64,000 bases of DNA from Rhizobium sp. ZPR4. Lineage in GTDB: Bacteria > Pseudomonadota > Alphaproteobacteria > Rhizobiales > Rhizobiaceae. Of this stretch, positions 9,010-17,731 are shown one piece after another. Position 1 is the stretch's first letter; each line of letters starts with the position of its first letter. Position numbers and translations under genes: made by a program. The stretch is from NCBI RefSeq assembly GCF_040215725.1, contig NZ_CP157969.1:1178001-1242000 (forward strand). The letters are read 5' to 3'. The notes below the pieces were generated by a model, which was given only the letters and a program-made list of their open reading frames with translations, did not search any database and was not told the origin of the DNA.

Positions 9010-10074
9010 ATGGCATCGGTAAGCGTGACGAATGTCCGTAAGAGCTACGGTCACTTCGAAGTTCTGCATGGGGTGGATATCGACATCGGGGACGGCGAAT
9101 TCGTCATTCTCGTCGGCCCTTCGGGTTGCGGAAAATCGACCCTTCTTCGCATGATCGCCGGGCTTGAGGAGATCAGCGGCGGCGACGTCGCGATCGGCGG
9201 CCGGGTGGTCAACGATGTCGAACCCAAGAGCCGCGACATCGCCATGGTATTCCAATCCTATGCGCTTTATCCGCATATGACCGTCGAGGCGAATATGGGC
9301 TTTTCGCTTCGTCTGGCCAAGGCGCCGAAAGAAGAGATCCGGCAGCGCGTTCGCGATGCGGCGCAGATTCTGGGCCTCGAAAACCTGCTCGACCGCTATC
9401 CGCGCAATCTGTCCGGCGGCCAGCGCCAGCGTGTCGCCATGGGCCGTGCGATCGTGCGTCAACCGCAGGTGTTTCTTTTCGACGAGCCGCTATCCAACCT
9501 GGATGCAAAGCTGCGCGTACAGATGCGCTCCGAAATCAAGCAGCTGCATCAGCGCCTGCGTACGACCACCATCTACGTCACCCACGACCAGATCGAAGCC
9601 ATGACGATGGCGGACCGGATCGTCGTCATGCGTGACGGCTATGTCGAGCAGATCGGCTCGCCGCTCGAACTGTATGACCGGCCCGCCAACCTCTTCGTTG
9701 CCGGTTTCATCGGTTCCCCGGGAATGAATCTCATCCGCGGCAAGATCAGCAGTACCGGCCCGCTGGAATTCGTTGCTGATGGCGGCGCCCGCCTTCCGTT
9801 GCTCGCAGGGCTCGATGTCCCGCGCGGTGCAGAGATTGTCTACGGCATACGGCCCGAAAACATTGCCATAGGCGAAGGCGGCATCGATGCCGAAGTCGTC
9901 GTGGTGGAGCCCACCGGTGCAGAGACCCTGATCGTCTCGCGTATCGGGTCCGACGATCTCGTCATAGCGCTGCGCGAACGGGTCAGCACGCAGGCTGGCG
10001 GCCGTCTTGCGTTGATACCTGATCTTGGAAGGCTGCATCTTTTTGATGGAGCGACTGGCCGGCGGCTTGAGTAA
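9010..10074 (+). CDS. Sugar ABC transporter ATP-binding protein (UgpC/MalK type)
   Basis: A 354-aa ATPase with Walker A GPSGCGKST, the Q-loop, the signature LSGGQRQR, Walker B VFLFDEPLSNLDA and the H-loop VTHDQIEA. A C-terminal TOBE/MalK regulatory domain follows from about residue 235. It energises the two permeases upstream. I chose the ATG at 9010, with GGAG six bases upstream; an in-frame TTG at 8998 is possible. It is separated from the operon by the palindromic repeat, so it may be transcribed by read-through or from its own promoter. Confidence 0.9.
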   Translation: MASVSVTNVRKSYGHFEVLHGVDIDIGDGEFVILVGPSGCGKSTLLRMIAGLEEISGGDVAIGGRVVNDVEPKSRDIAMVFQSYALYPHMTVEANMGFSLRLAKAPKEEIRQRVRDAAQILGLENLLDRYPRNLSGGQRQRVAMGRAIVRQPQVFLFDEPLSNLDAKLRVQMRSEIKQLHQRLRTTTIYVTHDQIEAMTMADRIVVMRDGYVEQIGSPLELYDRPANLFVAGFIGSPGMNLIRGKISSTGPLEFVADGGARLPLLAGLDVPRGAEIVYGIRPENIAIGEGGIDAEVVVVEPTGAETLIVSRIGSDDLVIALRERVSTQAGGRLALIPDLGRLHLFDGATGRRLE

Positions 10075-10181
10075 GCTTGTTCGCCATTGCTTGCCGCGCC
10101 TATTCCCCTCGGCATCAAATTCGGTTTGTGCCGCAGCATCCGAGGGCAGGCGACACGATCGGTAACGAGGAGACTCTGGTG

Positions 10182-11102
10182 TCAGCTTGCAGCCAGCCAG
10201 GCTTTGACTCCGGCGAGGCTATGAAAGTCATCGACTGCGCGTACTCTTACCGCCGGTAGCGCAAGAGCTGCCATCTCCGCCAGAGCTCGGCCTGGCCCGA
10301 GTTCGAGGATCGTCGTTACGCCACGTTCGGCCAAGGCTTCGATCATGTCTGCCCAATCGATCCTCTCGGCCAGTTGCCGCGCAAGCCCCTCGCGAGTGCG
10401 TGCCGGATCGACAACAAGCGTCGCACTGGTGGCGGTCATGAGGCGCAGCGCCGGGCGGTTCATAGCTACCGAGGCGAGGGCTTTGTCAAACGGCGCCACC
10501 GCACCGGTGAGCCGCGGTGTATGGGAGGCGACATGCACCGAGATCGGTGCCGCACGTGCCGCACCTTCGTGCAGTGCGGTGGTGCAAAGCGCATCGATCG
10601 ATTGTTTGGCGCCGCCGACGATGAACAGGAGGTCGGGATTCACAATGGCGATTGCGCAGCCGAAACGACTGGCAAGCTCTTGCACCGCCGCCATTGGCAA
10701 ACCGCGGACATAGCCGAGCCCGTCATCCGGCCCGCCTGCAGTATCCATTGCCCGTGCGCGCTGATCGACGAGCTTCAGAGTATCCATGGGTGACCAGATG
10801 CCTGCCACCCCCCATGCCGCCATTTCACCGACGCTGTAGCCGGCCACCATCGTTTCGCCTGGCGCACCAGTCGGGAAAAGGGCGCGAGCAATCGCAAGGG
10901 AGCGTGTCACGCACAGGATCTGACCTTCGCGGTTTGCATGCAACGCGGCTTCGGGCGCGGTCCGGCAGAAGTCCGTTGGGCGGGTTCCGAGCACGGCAGT
11001 CGCGGCCGCGAAAACGGGCTGCGCTTCGGGTTCCGTTGCCAGCAGCCGGAACATCTCCCGATTCTGATGACCCTGGCCCGAACACAGCAGCGCGAGGGTC
11101 AC
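10182..11102 (-). CDS. mdcH: Malonate decarboxylase, malonyl-CoA:ACP transacylase subunit (MdcH)
   Basis: An acyltransferase-fold protein of 306 aa with LALLCSGQGHQ at the N terminus and the nucleophile motif GYSVGE, equivalent to the GHSxGE elbow of malonyl-CoA:ACP transacylases, near residue 91. MdcH primes the decarboxylase by loading malonyl onto the ACP subunit. The GTG start at 11102 overlaps the mdcB stop as GTGA. The open frame extends upstream inside mdcB, but homology starts at this GTG. It is the last gene of the mdc operon and converges with the sugar transporter ATPase gene. Confidence 0.88.
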   Translation of the reverse strand: MTLALLCSGQGHQNREMFRLLATEPEAQPVFAAATAVLGTRPTDFCRTAPEAALHANREGQILCVTRSLAIARALFPTGAPGETMVAGYSVGEMAAWGVAGIWSPMDTLKLVDQRARAMDTAGGPDDGLGYVRGLPMAAVQELASRFGCAIAIVNPDLLFIVGGAKQSIDALCTTALHEGAARAAPISVHVASHTPRLTGAVAPFDKALASVAMNRPALRLMTATSATLVVDPARTREGLARQLAERIDWADMIEALAERGVTTILELGPGRALAEMAALALPAVRVRAVDDFHSLAGVKAWLAAS

Positions 11103-11953
11103 GATTCCAAGACCTCGGTAAACAGCGCCATGGCAAGCAGATCGGCGCAACCACCCGGGCTGAGATTGCGCGCGACGAACGCCTCGTGAATGGCTTTGGC
11201 ATCCCAGCGCCAGTTCGCCCGTCCGACCCCGCCATCCGCCAGGAAGATGCGGGCCTTGTCACGCGCGAAATTCAATCCTTCGGGGCCGGCACGATAAAGC
11301 AGATTGCTGTCGTCGACCACCGCGATCAGCGCCATGCATGCATGGACCCTTGCCGCTTCTTCGTCACCCATGGCCAGGCGCCGCCCTTCGGCAAGCGCTG
11401 GCCGGGCAATATCGTAGACAGACGGCATGCCCGCGGCAGCCTCGGCCCTGGCGCCGCCGACACGGTAGCGTCGCGCCACGATACTGCCGTGACTGTCATG
11501 CTCCGGTGCCTTGCCGATGATGTCCTGTCCCCAGCGCAGTTCTATCAAGATGCCGAGCGGTGCCCGCCAATCGCACGTTGCCGCCAGGCCGGCGGCCGCC
11601 GCCAGCAGGCCGAGACCGAAAATGGCACCGCGATGGGTATTCACCCCTCCGGTCGCATCCCGCATTGCGCTTTCCGCCTCTATGCCGATTTGGCGCAGAC
11701 GATCCATGCCCGCATCCATAGCGCCCGCCTCGGCAAGCGCGATGAAGAATGGCTCCAGCGTTCGAGCGCTCAGGCGCAGGAGATCAGCATCCATGTCGGC
11801 GTGAGCGCCATTGTCGATGTGGCTGACCAATCCTGGTTTGGGCCAGGTTTCCAGCTCCAGAACGAGCGCTCGTGCGGCATGCCGTCCGATCAGCTCGGGA
11901 TCGCAATGCTTGACGATGACAGGGCGTCGTTCAGCCAGCAATGGAAACGTCAT
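11099..11953 (-). CDS. mdcB: Triphosphoribosyl-dephospho-CoA synthase (MdcB)
   Basis: This protein makes the prosthetic-group precursor 2'-(5''-triphosphoribosyl)-3'-dephospho-CoA from ATP and dephospho-CoA. Its 284 aa carry the CitG/MdcB motifs ALVLELETWPKPGLVSHIDN and GGVNTHRGAIFGLGLLAAAA, which are diagnostic. Its stop overlaps mdcH and its start overlaps the mdcG stop by 4 bases. The position of mdcB between G and H matches the Acinetobacter arrangement rather than the Klebsiella/Pseudomonas order, in which B follows A. Confidence 0.9.
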   Translation of the reverse strand: MTFPLLAERRPVIVKHCDPELIGRHAARALVLELETWPKPGLVSHIDNGAHADMDADLLRLSARTLEPFFIALAEAGAMDAGMDRLRQIGIEAESAMRDATGGVNTHRGAIFGLGLLAAAAGLAATCDWRAPLGILIELRWGQDIIGKAPEHDSHGSIVARRYRVGGARAEAAAGMPSVYDIARPALAEGRRLAMGDEEAARVHACMALIAVVDDSNLLYRAGPEGLNFARDKARIFLADGGVGRANWRWDAKAIHEAFVARNLSPGGCADLLAMALFTEVLES

Positions 11954-12591
11954 GCAAAGAGCGCCTCCCGCGCAATCAAGGCCGATCCGGTATGGGATTT
12001 AACCAGGAGTTCCGGGTTTTCCGACTGCCATTCGCGCCATTGCACGGCCATGCCGCAAAGCGCGATCAATTCGGCGTCGATACGCATCGGCGCGCATTCG
12101 GCAATATCGTTCAGCAAAGCCGTCACTCGTATCGCATCCGCGCCCGAGTGACACCGGACCAGAAGATCGAGATCGGAAGTATCGGTCAGATAGGAAAGGC
12201 CGGTCAGATATTGCCAAGCCAAACTCCCGAAACAGCGACAAGAAGGGGCCGCCTCCAAAAGCGCGTCAATGGTCGGGTGCCATCGTATCGGTGCTGCGGG
12301 CAGCACATCCCTCAGCAGAGGAGGAGGCGCTGTTCGTATCACGGCAGTCGGTGGGCAGGCGAGCGTGAGCCGTTTGCGGCCCATGCCAGGAGGAAGTGGC
12401 AGCCCCAAGGGTACGATATCCGTTGGGTCGCTGCAGATTCGACGACGGAAAATTGCCGGTCGTCCCAACGCCGCCCATGCCAGCAGATCAGGCTCCATTT
12501 CTCCCTCGACTTGCCCATGCAGCAGGCCGGGCCATGCCTCGGAGCACACATAGGCGAGATCGTGGCGGCGGAGGGTAGCGACGTCAACCAT
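11950..12591 (-). CDS. mdcG: Malonate decarboxylase holo-ACP synthase, phosphoribosyl-dephospho-CoA transferase (MdcG)
   Basis: MdcG transfers the triphosphoribosyl-dephospho-CoA made by MdcB to the serine of the ACP subunit MdcC. The protein (213 aa from the ATG at 12591) shows RRHDLAYV near the N terminus, WPAxxR-like GRPAIFRRR, and the nucleotidyltransferase acidic motif YLTDTSDLDLLV. The frame is open further upstream, but MVDVATLRRHDL is the conserved beginning. It overlaps mdcE by 8 bases. Confidence 0.85.
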   Translation of the reverse strand: MVDVATLRRHDLAYVCSEAWPGLLHGQVEGEMEPDLLAWAALGRPAIFRRRICSDPTDIVPLGLPLPPGMGRKRLTLACPPTAVIRTAPPPLLRDVLPAAPIRWHPTIDALLEAAPSCRCFGSLAWQYLTGLSYLTDTSDLDLLVRCHSGADAIRVTALLNDIAECAPMRIDAELIALCGMAVQWREWQSENPELLVKSHTGSALIAREALFA

Positions 12592-13306
12592 GGAGCAAAG
12601 CCAGCCGCTCCACTTCGGCTGCAATCATGGCAGCCTTCGGTCGGCCGCCGCGCTCAGCGCCCAATCGTGAACGCAGATCGCTCGAAACCGGCTTGGCGAG
12701 AAGCGCTGCGAGCTGAGCGTTCAAAGAGGCTGCCGGATCCCAAACCTCCGCTATGGCGCCGGTTGCAACAAGGTTATCGAGTCCGGGCGCGAAGACGGGT
12801 GTTGTCTCGGCCTTTTCTTTTAACGTAGCGAGTGGCAGCTTGGTCACTCGGGCCATGGATGGTAGGTCCATGACTTCGGGCCAGGCGGTGGGCAGGGCTG
12901 CCAGCGATCCGCAGGCCAGCGCGGTGGCGATGAAGGCACCGGCAGCGCTGCCTCCATAGAGAAGGCCGACTGCGCGATGTCCGGCGTGCTCTGCCTGCCA
13001 TAGGGCCTTCGCCAGGTGCGCCAACGTCTCGCTGAGGCCCAGGAGTTCATCACGCCGGCTCATCCTCTGGCTGCCAGAGTCGACCAGAAACAGCAGGGGC
13101 GAACTGTCCGGCCGCCGGGCGGCGGAAAGGATATGCGCGGCCAGCGCTACCGTCTCATCGACGCCCGGATAGGTCTTGTCGGCAATGCCGATCAGATTGA
13201 TCCTGTTTTGTTGGTCCAACAGACCCCAGCCGGTAACAAGCCCATCCGCTTGCGTTATCTCGTAGCCGGCGGGAAAGAGTGAGGACAGGATATCAGCGAG
13301 CAGCAT
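12584..13306 (-). CDS. mdcE: Malonate decarboxylase gamma subunit (MdcE)
   Basis: A carboxyltransferase-type subunit of 240 aa. With MdcD it decarboxylates malonyl-S-ACP to acetyl-S-ACP. Visible motifs are LLFLVDSGSQRMSRRDELLG and the glycine-rich oxyanion region GLLYGGSAAGAFIATAL. The start is the ATG at 13306, which gives MLLADILSSLFP; the open frame upstream lies in mdcD and lacks homology. It overlaps the mdcD stop by 14 bases. Confidence 0.88.
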   Translation of the reverse strand: MLLADILSSLFPAGYEITQADGLVTGWGLLDQQNRINLIGIADKTYPGVDETVALAAHILSAARRPDSSPLLFLVDSGSQRMSRRDELLGLSETLAHLAKALWQAEHAGHRAVGLLYGGSAAGAFIATALACGSLAALPTAWPEVMDLPSMARVTKLPLATLKEKAETTPVFAPGLDNLVATGAIAEVWDPAASLNAQLAALLAKPVSSDLRSRLGAERGGRPKAAMIAAEVERLALLHG

Positions 13307-14204
13307 CGGCGCTCTCCCGGTGGATATTGGCTGTGGTGAGGAAAGTCTCGATGTCCCGCTCCGGTATTTCGGCGGGATGCTCGATATGCAGCCGGGCCCA
13401 TATCTCGGTGGCATCACGGGTATCGCCAAAATGGCGCAATCGCTCTTCGAGCCGTGTCTGTTCTGCTTCGAGCACCGCTTGGTCCAAGGTGGCTGGCCGT
13501 TGCAGCGCGGCAATCGCACCAGCTCGGAAGGCGGCGATATCGTCTTCGACGAAGACATCAACCCCGCCAGTCAGATAGCGATGCTTGCCGCCCATGGTTC
13601 GCCAGACGAGTGCCCGGTCGCGCGAGTCGAATTCTTCCACGCCTTTGTTCGTCTCGATGACTTCCGGACCGGAAACGGACAGGCGACCCTGCTCGGAGAT
13701 GACGAGCGCCGAGCAGCAGCCGGCAATAAGACTGCCGCCGCCATAGCAGCCCGCCCGGCCGCCAAGCAGCCCGATGACGCGCACGCCATCGGATCGCGCG
13801 TCCAGCACGGCGCGCATGATCTCGGAAATGGCCAGTTCACCGGCATTGGCCTCCTGCAGGCGCACGCCGCCGGTGTCGAAGAGAATGACGATATCCCGCC
13901 GCATCTTGCCTGCGGCATGCAGCAGGCCCGTCAGCTTGGCGCCATGTACTTCGCCAATCGCACCGCCCATGAAGCGCCCTTCCTGGGCAGCCACCAGAAC
14001 GGCGCGGCCGTCGATGCGACCGGGGCCGACGATGATGCCGTCATCGAACTGCCGAGGTAGATCGAAGAGCCCAAGATGAGGGCTCGTCTCCCGCCGTTCC
14101 GGGCCTAGAAATTCGGTGAAGCTGTCGGCATCGAGCAGATGCGATAACCGGCCGCGGGCAGATTCTTCATACCAGCTTCGGCGCAGTTTGTGAGGATTGT
14201 TCAT
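13293..14204 (-). CDS. mdcD: Malonate decarboxylase beta subunit (MdcD)
   Basis: A crotonase/carboxyltransferase-fold subunit of 303 aa. It contains FDTGGVRLQEANAGELAISE and the paired-glycine stretches GGRAGCYGGGSLIAGC and TGGVDVFVEDD, characteristic of MdcD. With MdcE it forms the decarboxylase active site acting on malonyl-S-ACP in the cytoplasm; the complex is biotin-independent. Its start overlaps the mdcC stop by 4 bases. Confidence 0.9.
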   Translation of the reverse strand: MNNPHKLRRSWYEESARGRLSHLLDADSFTEFLGPERRETSPHLGLFDLPRQFDDGIIVGPGRIDGRAVLVAAQEGRFMGGAIGEVHGAKLTGLLHAAGKMRRDIVILFDTGGVRLQEANAGELAISEIMRAVLDARSDGVRVIGLLGGRAGCYGGGSLIAGCCSALVISEQGRLSVSGPEVIETNKGVEEFDSRDRALVWRTMGGKHRYLTGGVDVFVEDDIAAFRAGAIAALQRPATLDQAVLEAEQTRLEERLRHFGDTRDATEIWARLHIEHPAEIPERDIETFLTTANIHRESADAAR

Positions 14205-14512
14205 TCTGGCTTCTCCATCAGCCGCACGCCTTGGGCCAGGCGCAGCGCCACCATGTCGGGCCGTGCTCCGCCATCATTGATCGTGATGCGCAGACCGCCG
14301 GCAGCTGAGCGCGCCGCGAAATCCTCGGTAACCGCTGCCCACAGCTCGGCGAAACCATGGGCAGGCGTCGCGATCTCAATAACGCAACGGTCGGCCGCCT
14401 CCCGCCGTTCAAGCAATATCTCCAGGTTGCCCGAAGCGACGACGCCCACCAGAGCCACGGCGCGGGTTCCGCCGGTCTGCATCGATTTCAATTCATAGAG
14501 CAGGTTTTCCAT
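14201..14512 (-). CDS. mdcC: Malonate decarboxylase acyl carrier protein, delta subunit (MdcC)
   Basis: A small carrier of 103 aa. Ser27 in GVVASGNLEIL is the expected attachment site of the phosphoribosyl-dephospho-CoA arm added by MdcG. The length and the C-terminal RLAQGVRLMEKPE are typical of MdcC. It carries acetyl and malonyl thioesters between MdcA, MdcH and MdcDE. It lies 10 bases downstream of mdcA and overlaps mdcD. Confidence 0.9.
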   Translation of the reverse strand: MENLLYELKSMQTGGTRAVALVGVVASGNLEILLERREAADRCVIEIATPAHGFAELWAAVTEDFAARSAAGGLRITINDGGARPDMVALRLAQGVRLMEKPE

Positions 14513-14522
14513 GGCAGCGGCC

Positions 14523-16172
14523 TTACCAATTGCGGAACCGGGAAGGCGGCCTATACAGGCCGCCGGAGGCGAGCATCAGATCCTTGATGGAGTGCGCAGC
14601 CAGCAGGCTGCGATCGGCATCCAAGGGATCGATTCCAAGATCTTCGGGACGCTGGATGACTTTGCGCTGACGTAGGTGTTCCACCATCTTGCGGTCCCGG
14701 GCGCGGCCGACCTCGGTGTAGCCTGCCACGCCGCGGATCGCTTGCTCCCGCTCGTCCTTGTCACGGCACAGCAACAGATTGGCGATCCCTTCTTCCGTCA
14801 CGATGTGGCTGACGTCGTCACCGTAAACCATCACGGGAGCCAGATCGAGCTGCAGCTTGTCGGCCAGGTCCAGGGCGGCCAGACGTTCGACGAACATCGG
14901 CACCATGCCATCGCCGAAGGTTTCGCCGATCTGGACGACCAGTTTGCGTCCGCGACGCAGGGCAGGGGTGGCGGCGGCAGGGTCGGCTTCCCCGCCCGCA
15001 CGCAGCCAGGCTTCGCTCGGATGGCGCCGACCTCGCGCATCCGATCCCATATTGGGGGCACCGCCGAAGCCGGCGACCCTGCTGCCGGTCACGGTCGAAC
15101 TGTTGCCGGAAAGGTCGATCTGCAAGGTCGAGCCGATGAACATGTCGCAGGCATAGAGCCCGGCGGTCTGGCAGAAGGCGCGGTTGGAACGCAGTGAGCC
15201 GTCAGGCCCGGTGAAAAAAATGTCGGGGCGAGCCCGCATATAGTCTTCCATGCCCACTTCGGATCCGAAGCAATGGATCTGCTCCACCCATCCGGCTTCG
15301 ATGGCGGGGATCAGAGTGGGGTGAGGGTTCAGCGCCCAGTTCGTGCAGACCTTGCCCTTCAATCCCAGCCGTTCGCCGTAGGTCGGCAGCAGCAACTCGA
15401 TGGCCGCGGTATTGAAGCCGATGCCATGGTTCAGGCGGCGCACGCCATAGGGCGCATACAGTCCCTTGATGGCCAGCATTGCCGTCAGGATTTGCGTTTC
15501 GGTAATGGCCGCCGGATCGCGCGTGAACAGCGGTTCCACATAGAAGGGGCGTTTAGCGTCCACCACGAAATGAACCTGGTCGGCAGGAATGTCGACGCGC
15601 GGCACGCGATCGACGATCTCGCCCACCTGGGCGATGACCAGTCCCTTGCCGAAGCTCGTGGCTTCCACGACCGTTGGTGTGTCTTCCGTATTCGGCCCGG
15701 TATAGAGATTTCCCGCCTTGTCCGCGCTGACCGCGGCGATGAGCGCCACCTGTGGCGTCAGATCAATGAAGTAGCGGGCGAAGAGTTCCAGATAGGTGTG
15801 AACGGCACCCAGTTCGATCTGGCCGCCGAACATCATGCGCGCGATGCGGGCCGACTGCGGGCCGGAATAAGAAAAATCGAGCTTTCGGGCGACGCCGCTT
15901 TCGAAAATATCGAGGTGTTCCGGCAAGACCACGCCCGACTGTACCATATGCAGGTCGTGTATCTTGGCGACATCGACTTTGGACAGCGCCTTGGCCAGCA
16001 GGTCGGCCTGTTTCTGATTGTCGCCTTCGAGGCAAACGCGATCCTCAGGCTTCAGGATCGCTTCAAGGAAAGCGACGAGGTGCTGTGGGTCGACAAGCTT
16101 GCCGGCGGAGAAGCGCTGGCCGGCTTCGAGACGTGCCAGTCTGTCGCGGCCCTTTGTGTTCCAATCTCGCAT
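14523..16172 (-). CDS. mdcA: Malonate decarboxylase alpha subunit, acetyl-ACP:malonate ACP transferase (MdcA)
   Basis: A CoA-transferase-like protein of 549 aa that exchanges acetyl for malonyl on the carrier protein. It begins MRDWNTKGRDRLARLEAG and contains DNQKQADLLAKAL, HDLHMVQSGVVLPEHL, DLSGNSSTVT and FGGAPNMGSDARGRRHPS, which are characteristic of MdcA. An upstream in-frame ATG at 16196 is possible, but the ATG at 16172 has an AGGG nine bases before it and starts the conserved text. It is the first gene of the mdcACDEGBH operon and is divergent from madLM. Confidence 0.92.
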   Translation of the reverse strand: MRDWNTKGRDRLARLEAGQRFSAGKLVDPQHLVAFLEAILKPEDRVCLEGDNQKQADLLAKALSKVDVAKIHDLHMVQSGVVLPEHLDIFESGVARKLDFSYSGPQSARIARMMFGGQIELGAVHTYLELFARYFIDLTPQVALIAAVSADKAGNLYTGPNTEDTPTVVEATSFGKGLVIAQVGEIVDRVPRVDIPADQVHFVVDAKRPFYVEPLFTRDPAAITETQILTAMLAIKGLYAPYGVRRLNHGIGFNTAAIELLLPTYGERLGLKGKVCTNWALNPHPTLIPAIEAGWVEQIHCFGSEVGMEDYMRARPDIFFTGPDGSLRSNRAFCQTAGLYACDMFIGSTLQIDLSGNSSTVTGSRVAGFGGAPNMGSDARGRRHPSEAWLRAGGEADPAAATPALRRGRKLVVQIGETFGDGMVPMFVERLAALDLADKLQLDLAPVMVYGDDVSHIVTEEGIANLLLCRDKDEREQAIRGVAGYTEVGRARDRKMVEHLRQRKVIQRPEDLGIDPLDADRSLLAAHSIKDLMLASGGLYRPPSRFRNW

Positions 16173-16228
16173 TTCGATTGCCCTTTGTATGCGCAAGAGA
16201 GCGTTTTCGTGCGTTCACTATATATATA

Positions 16229-16245
16229 ATTGCCATAAACGCAAT
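16229..16245. promoter_or_regulatory. Candidate operator in the mdc/mad divergent promoter
   Basis: An inverted repeat, ATTGC-N7-GCAAT, lies near the middle of the 175-base divergent region, beside an AT-rich ATATATATA stretch suitable for a -10 box. A similar half-site with the same spacing occurs upstream of the GntR gene. Binding by that regulator is inferred. Confidence 0.35.
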
Positions 16246-16347
16246 AATGTGTATTTTAATCTCTCCATACGACATCTTTGTATTCATGGGAGGAGAACAA
16301 ATGTCGATCTTGTATTTTTTCAGATGCGCATGTGAGGAGGGGCATCC

Positions 16348-16770
16348 ATGGTGATCTCCGGCGTCGCAATGCTTGCTCTTTGTACCCTCTTGGGGAGTAT
16401 CCTCGGCGACCTCCTGGGGATAGCGCTTGGTGTGAAGGCGAATGTCGGCGGCGTCGGCATAGCCATGATCCTGCTCATTGCCACGCGGCTATGGCTGAGC
16501 AGGCGAGGCCTGTTGACGCTGCCGCTCAAACTCGGTGTCGAGTTCTGGGGCGCCCTCTACATTCCGATCGTCGTTGCCATGGCCGCGCAACAGAATGTGC
16601 TGGTGGCTGCGCGCAGCGGTCCGCTGGTGCTGATTGCCGGGATCGTGACCGTTTTCGTTTGCTTCGCAACCGTCGCACTGATGAGCCGTATCGGCGAGAG
16701 AGGCGAAACGATGGATGAGATTGAAGCAAAGGCCAGAGGTGAGCTTGCCGCCTCGGTCAATCCGGTCTGA
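16348..16770 (+). CDS. madL: Malonate transporter subunit MadL
   Basis: A hydrophobic 140-aa inner-membrane protein with four apparent membrane segments, starting MVISGVAMLALCTLLGSILG and containing LGVKANVGGVGIAMILLI. It is recognised as MadL (MdcL), which with MadM forms a sodium- or proton-coupled malonate importer. The ATG at 16348 is preceded by GAGGAGGGGC. madM follows after 11 bases. It reads divergently from the decarboxylase operon it serves. Confidence 0.85.
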   Translation: MVISGVAMLALCTLLGSILGDLLGIALGVKANVGGVGIAMILLIATRLWLSRRGLLTLPLKLGVEFWGALYIPIVVAMAAQQNVLVAARSGPLVLIAGIVTVFVCFATVALMSRIGERGETMDEIEAKARGELAASVNPV

Positions 16771-16781
16771 GGGAGGCGGTC

Positions 16782-17546
16782 ATGGAGATTCTGAAACACG
16801 GCTTGACCGCCAACAACCTGCTCGCCGCATTTGCGATCGTTGGATTGGTCATGTGGCTGTCCAATGCCATCTCGAAATATGTCCTGTTTGGCCGCGTCCA
16901 CGGCTCGGCCATCGCAATCGTCCTGGGGCTTGCTGCGGCCTTTGCTGCAGGTCTGTGGACGGGAGGCGAGAAGGGGGTGGTGGATATTCCAATCCTCAGT
17001 GGCATCGGCCTGATGGGTGGGGCCATGCTGCGTGATTTCGCCATCGTCGCCACGGCCTTTGAAGTGGACGTTGCGCAGGCTCGCAAGGCTGGCGCTGTCG
17101 GTGCACTGGCCCTGGGCCTCGGCACGCTGCTCCCGTTCATCGTCGGCTCGTTGCTCGCCGTCGCTTTCGGTTACACGGATGCCGTATCCATAACGACGAT
17201 CGGTGCCGGTGCCGTTACCTACATTGTGGGACCTGTGACGGGTGCCGCTCTGGGCGCAAGCTCGGCCGTGATCGCGCTGTCGATTGCGACCGGTGTTTTC
17301 AAGGCAGTCCTTGTCATGGTTGGAACTCCGATCGTCGCCAGAGCGATCGGTCTCGACAATCCTCGCAGCGCCATGGTGTTCGGCGGCCTGATGGGAACCG
17401 TCAGCGGCGTGTCGGGCGGCTTGGCGGCAACCGATCGCCGTCTCGTTCCCTATGGCGCACTGACGGCAACGTTTCATACGGGGCTGGGCTGCCTCGTTGC
17501 GCCTTCGATCCTTTACCTTGCCGTGCGAGCGATCGCAGGAGGCTGA
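16782..17546 (+). CDS. madM: Malonate transporter subunit MadM
   Basis: A 254-aa polytopic membrane protein beginning MEILKHGLTANNLLAAFAIV. Conserved stretches are SNAISKYVLFGRVHGSAIAI, GLMGGAMLRDFAIVATAFEV and GGLAATDRRLVPYGALTATF, all diagnostic for MadM (MdcM). It is the large subunit of the two-component malonate carrier and lies directly after madL. A GGAGG sits upstream of its start. Confidence 0.88.
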   Translation: MEILKHGLTANNLLAAFAIVGLVMWLSNAISKYVLFGRVHGSAIAIVLGLAAAFAAGLWTGGEKGVVDIPILSGIGLMGGAMLRDFAIVATAFEVDVAQARKAGAVGALALGLGTLLPFIVGSLLAVAFGYTDAVSITTIGAGAVTYIVGPVTGAALGASSAVIALSIATGVFKAVLVMVGTPIVARAIGLDNPRSAMVFGGLMGTVSGVSGGLAATDRRLVPYGALTATFHTGLGCLVAPSILYLAVRAIAGG

Positions 17547-17572
17547 GCCTATATGGGAAAGCCGGTCGAAAC

Positions 17573-17719
17573 GTGCAGGAGAAGGCGCTCGGACGCCGTG
17601 TCCTGCGCAAGATCGCCGAGGACGATTTCGGGGCGCTCGGCGATACCTCGATGCTGGCCGATCGGGCCGTCTTCAACTACCTCGTCGCCAATAGGCAGAC
17701 CAAGGGGGATGCGGCCTGA
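17573..17719 (+). pseudogene. Possible remnant or small ORF between madM and the GntR gene
   Basis: An open frame of 48 codons from a GTG has well-formed coding composition (LGRRVLRKIAEDDFGALG, then SMLADRAVFNYLVANRQ). There is no clear ribosome-binding site. It reads like the C-terminal end of a larger protein, but I cannot name the family. It may be a scar of a gene deletion within the mad region, or noise. The rest of the 17547-17800 gap holds only the operator-like site described separately. Confidence 0.25.
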
Positions 17720-17731
17720 TGCTTCATATAG

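Noticed and set aside
10106..10146. CCCTCGG/CCGAGGG pair between the converging ATPase and mdcH genes considered as a terminator
   Set aside because: The loop is nearly 30 bases and no T-run follows on either strand, so the support is too weak.
10652..12151. Long open frame on the plus strand opposite the malonate decarboxylase genes
   Set aside because: It is antisense to mdcH/mdcB/mdcG, whose proteins match known families end to end; Arg/Pro/His-rich composition is typical of a GC-rich antisense frame.
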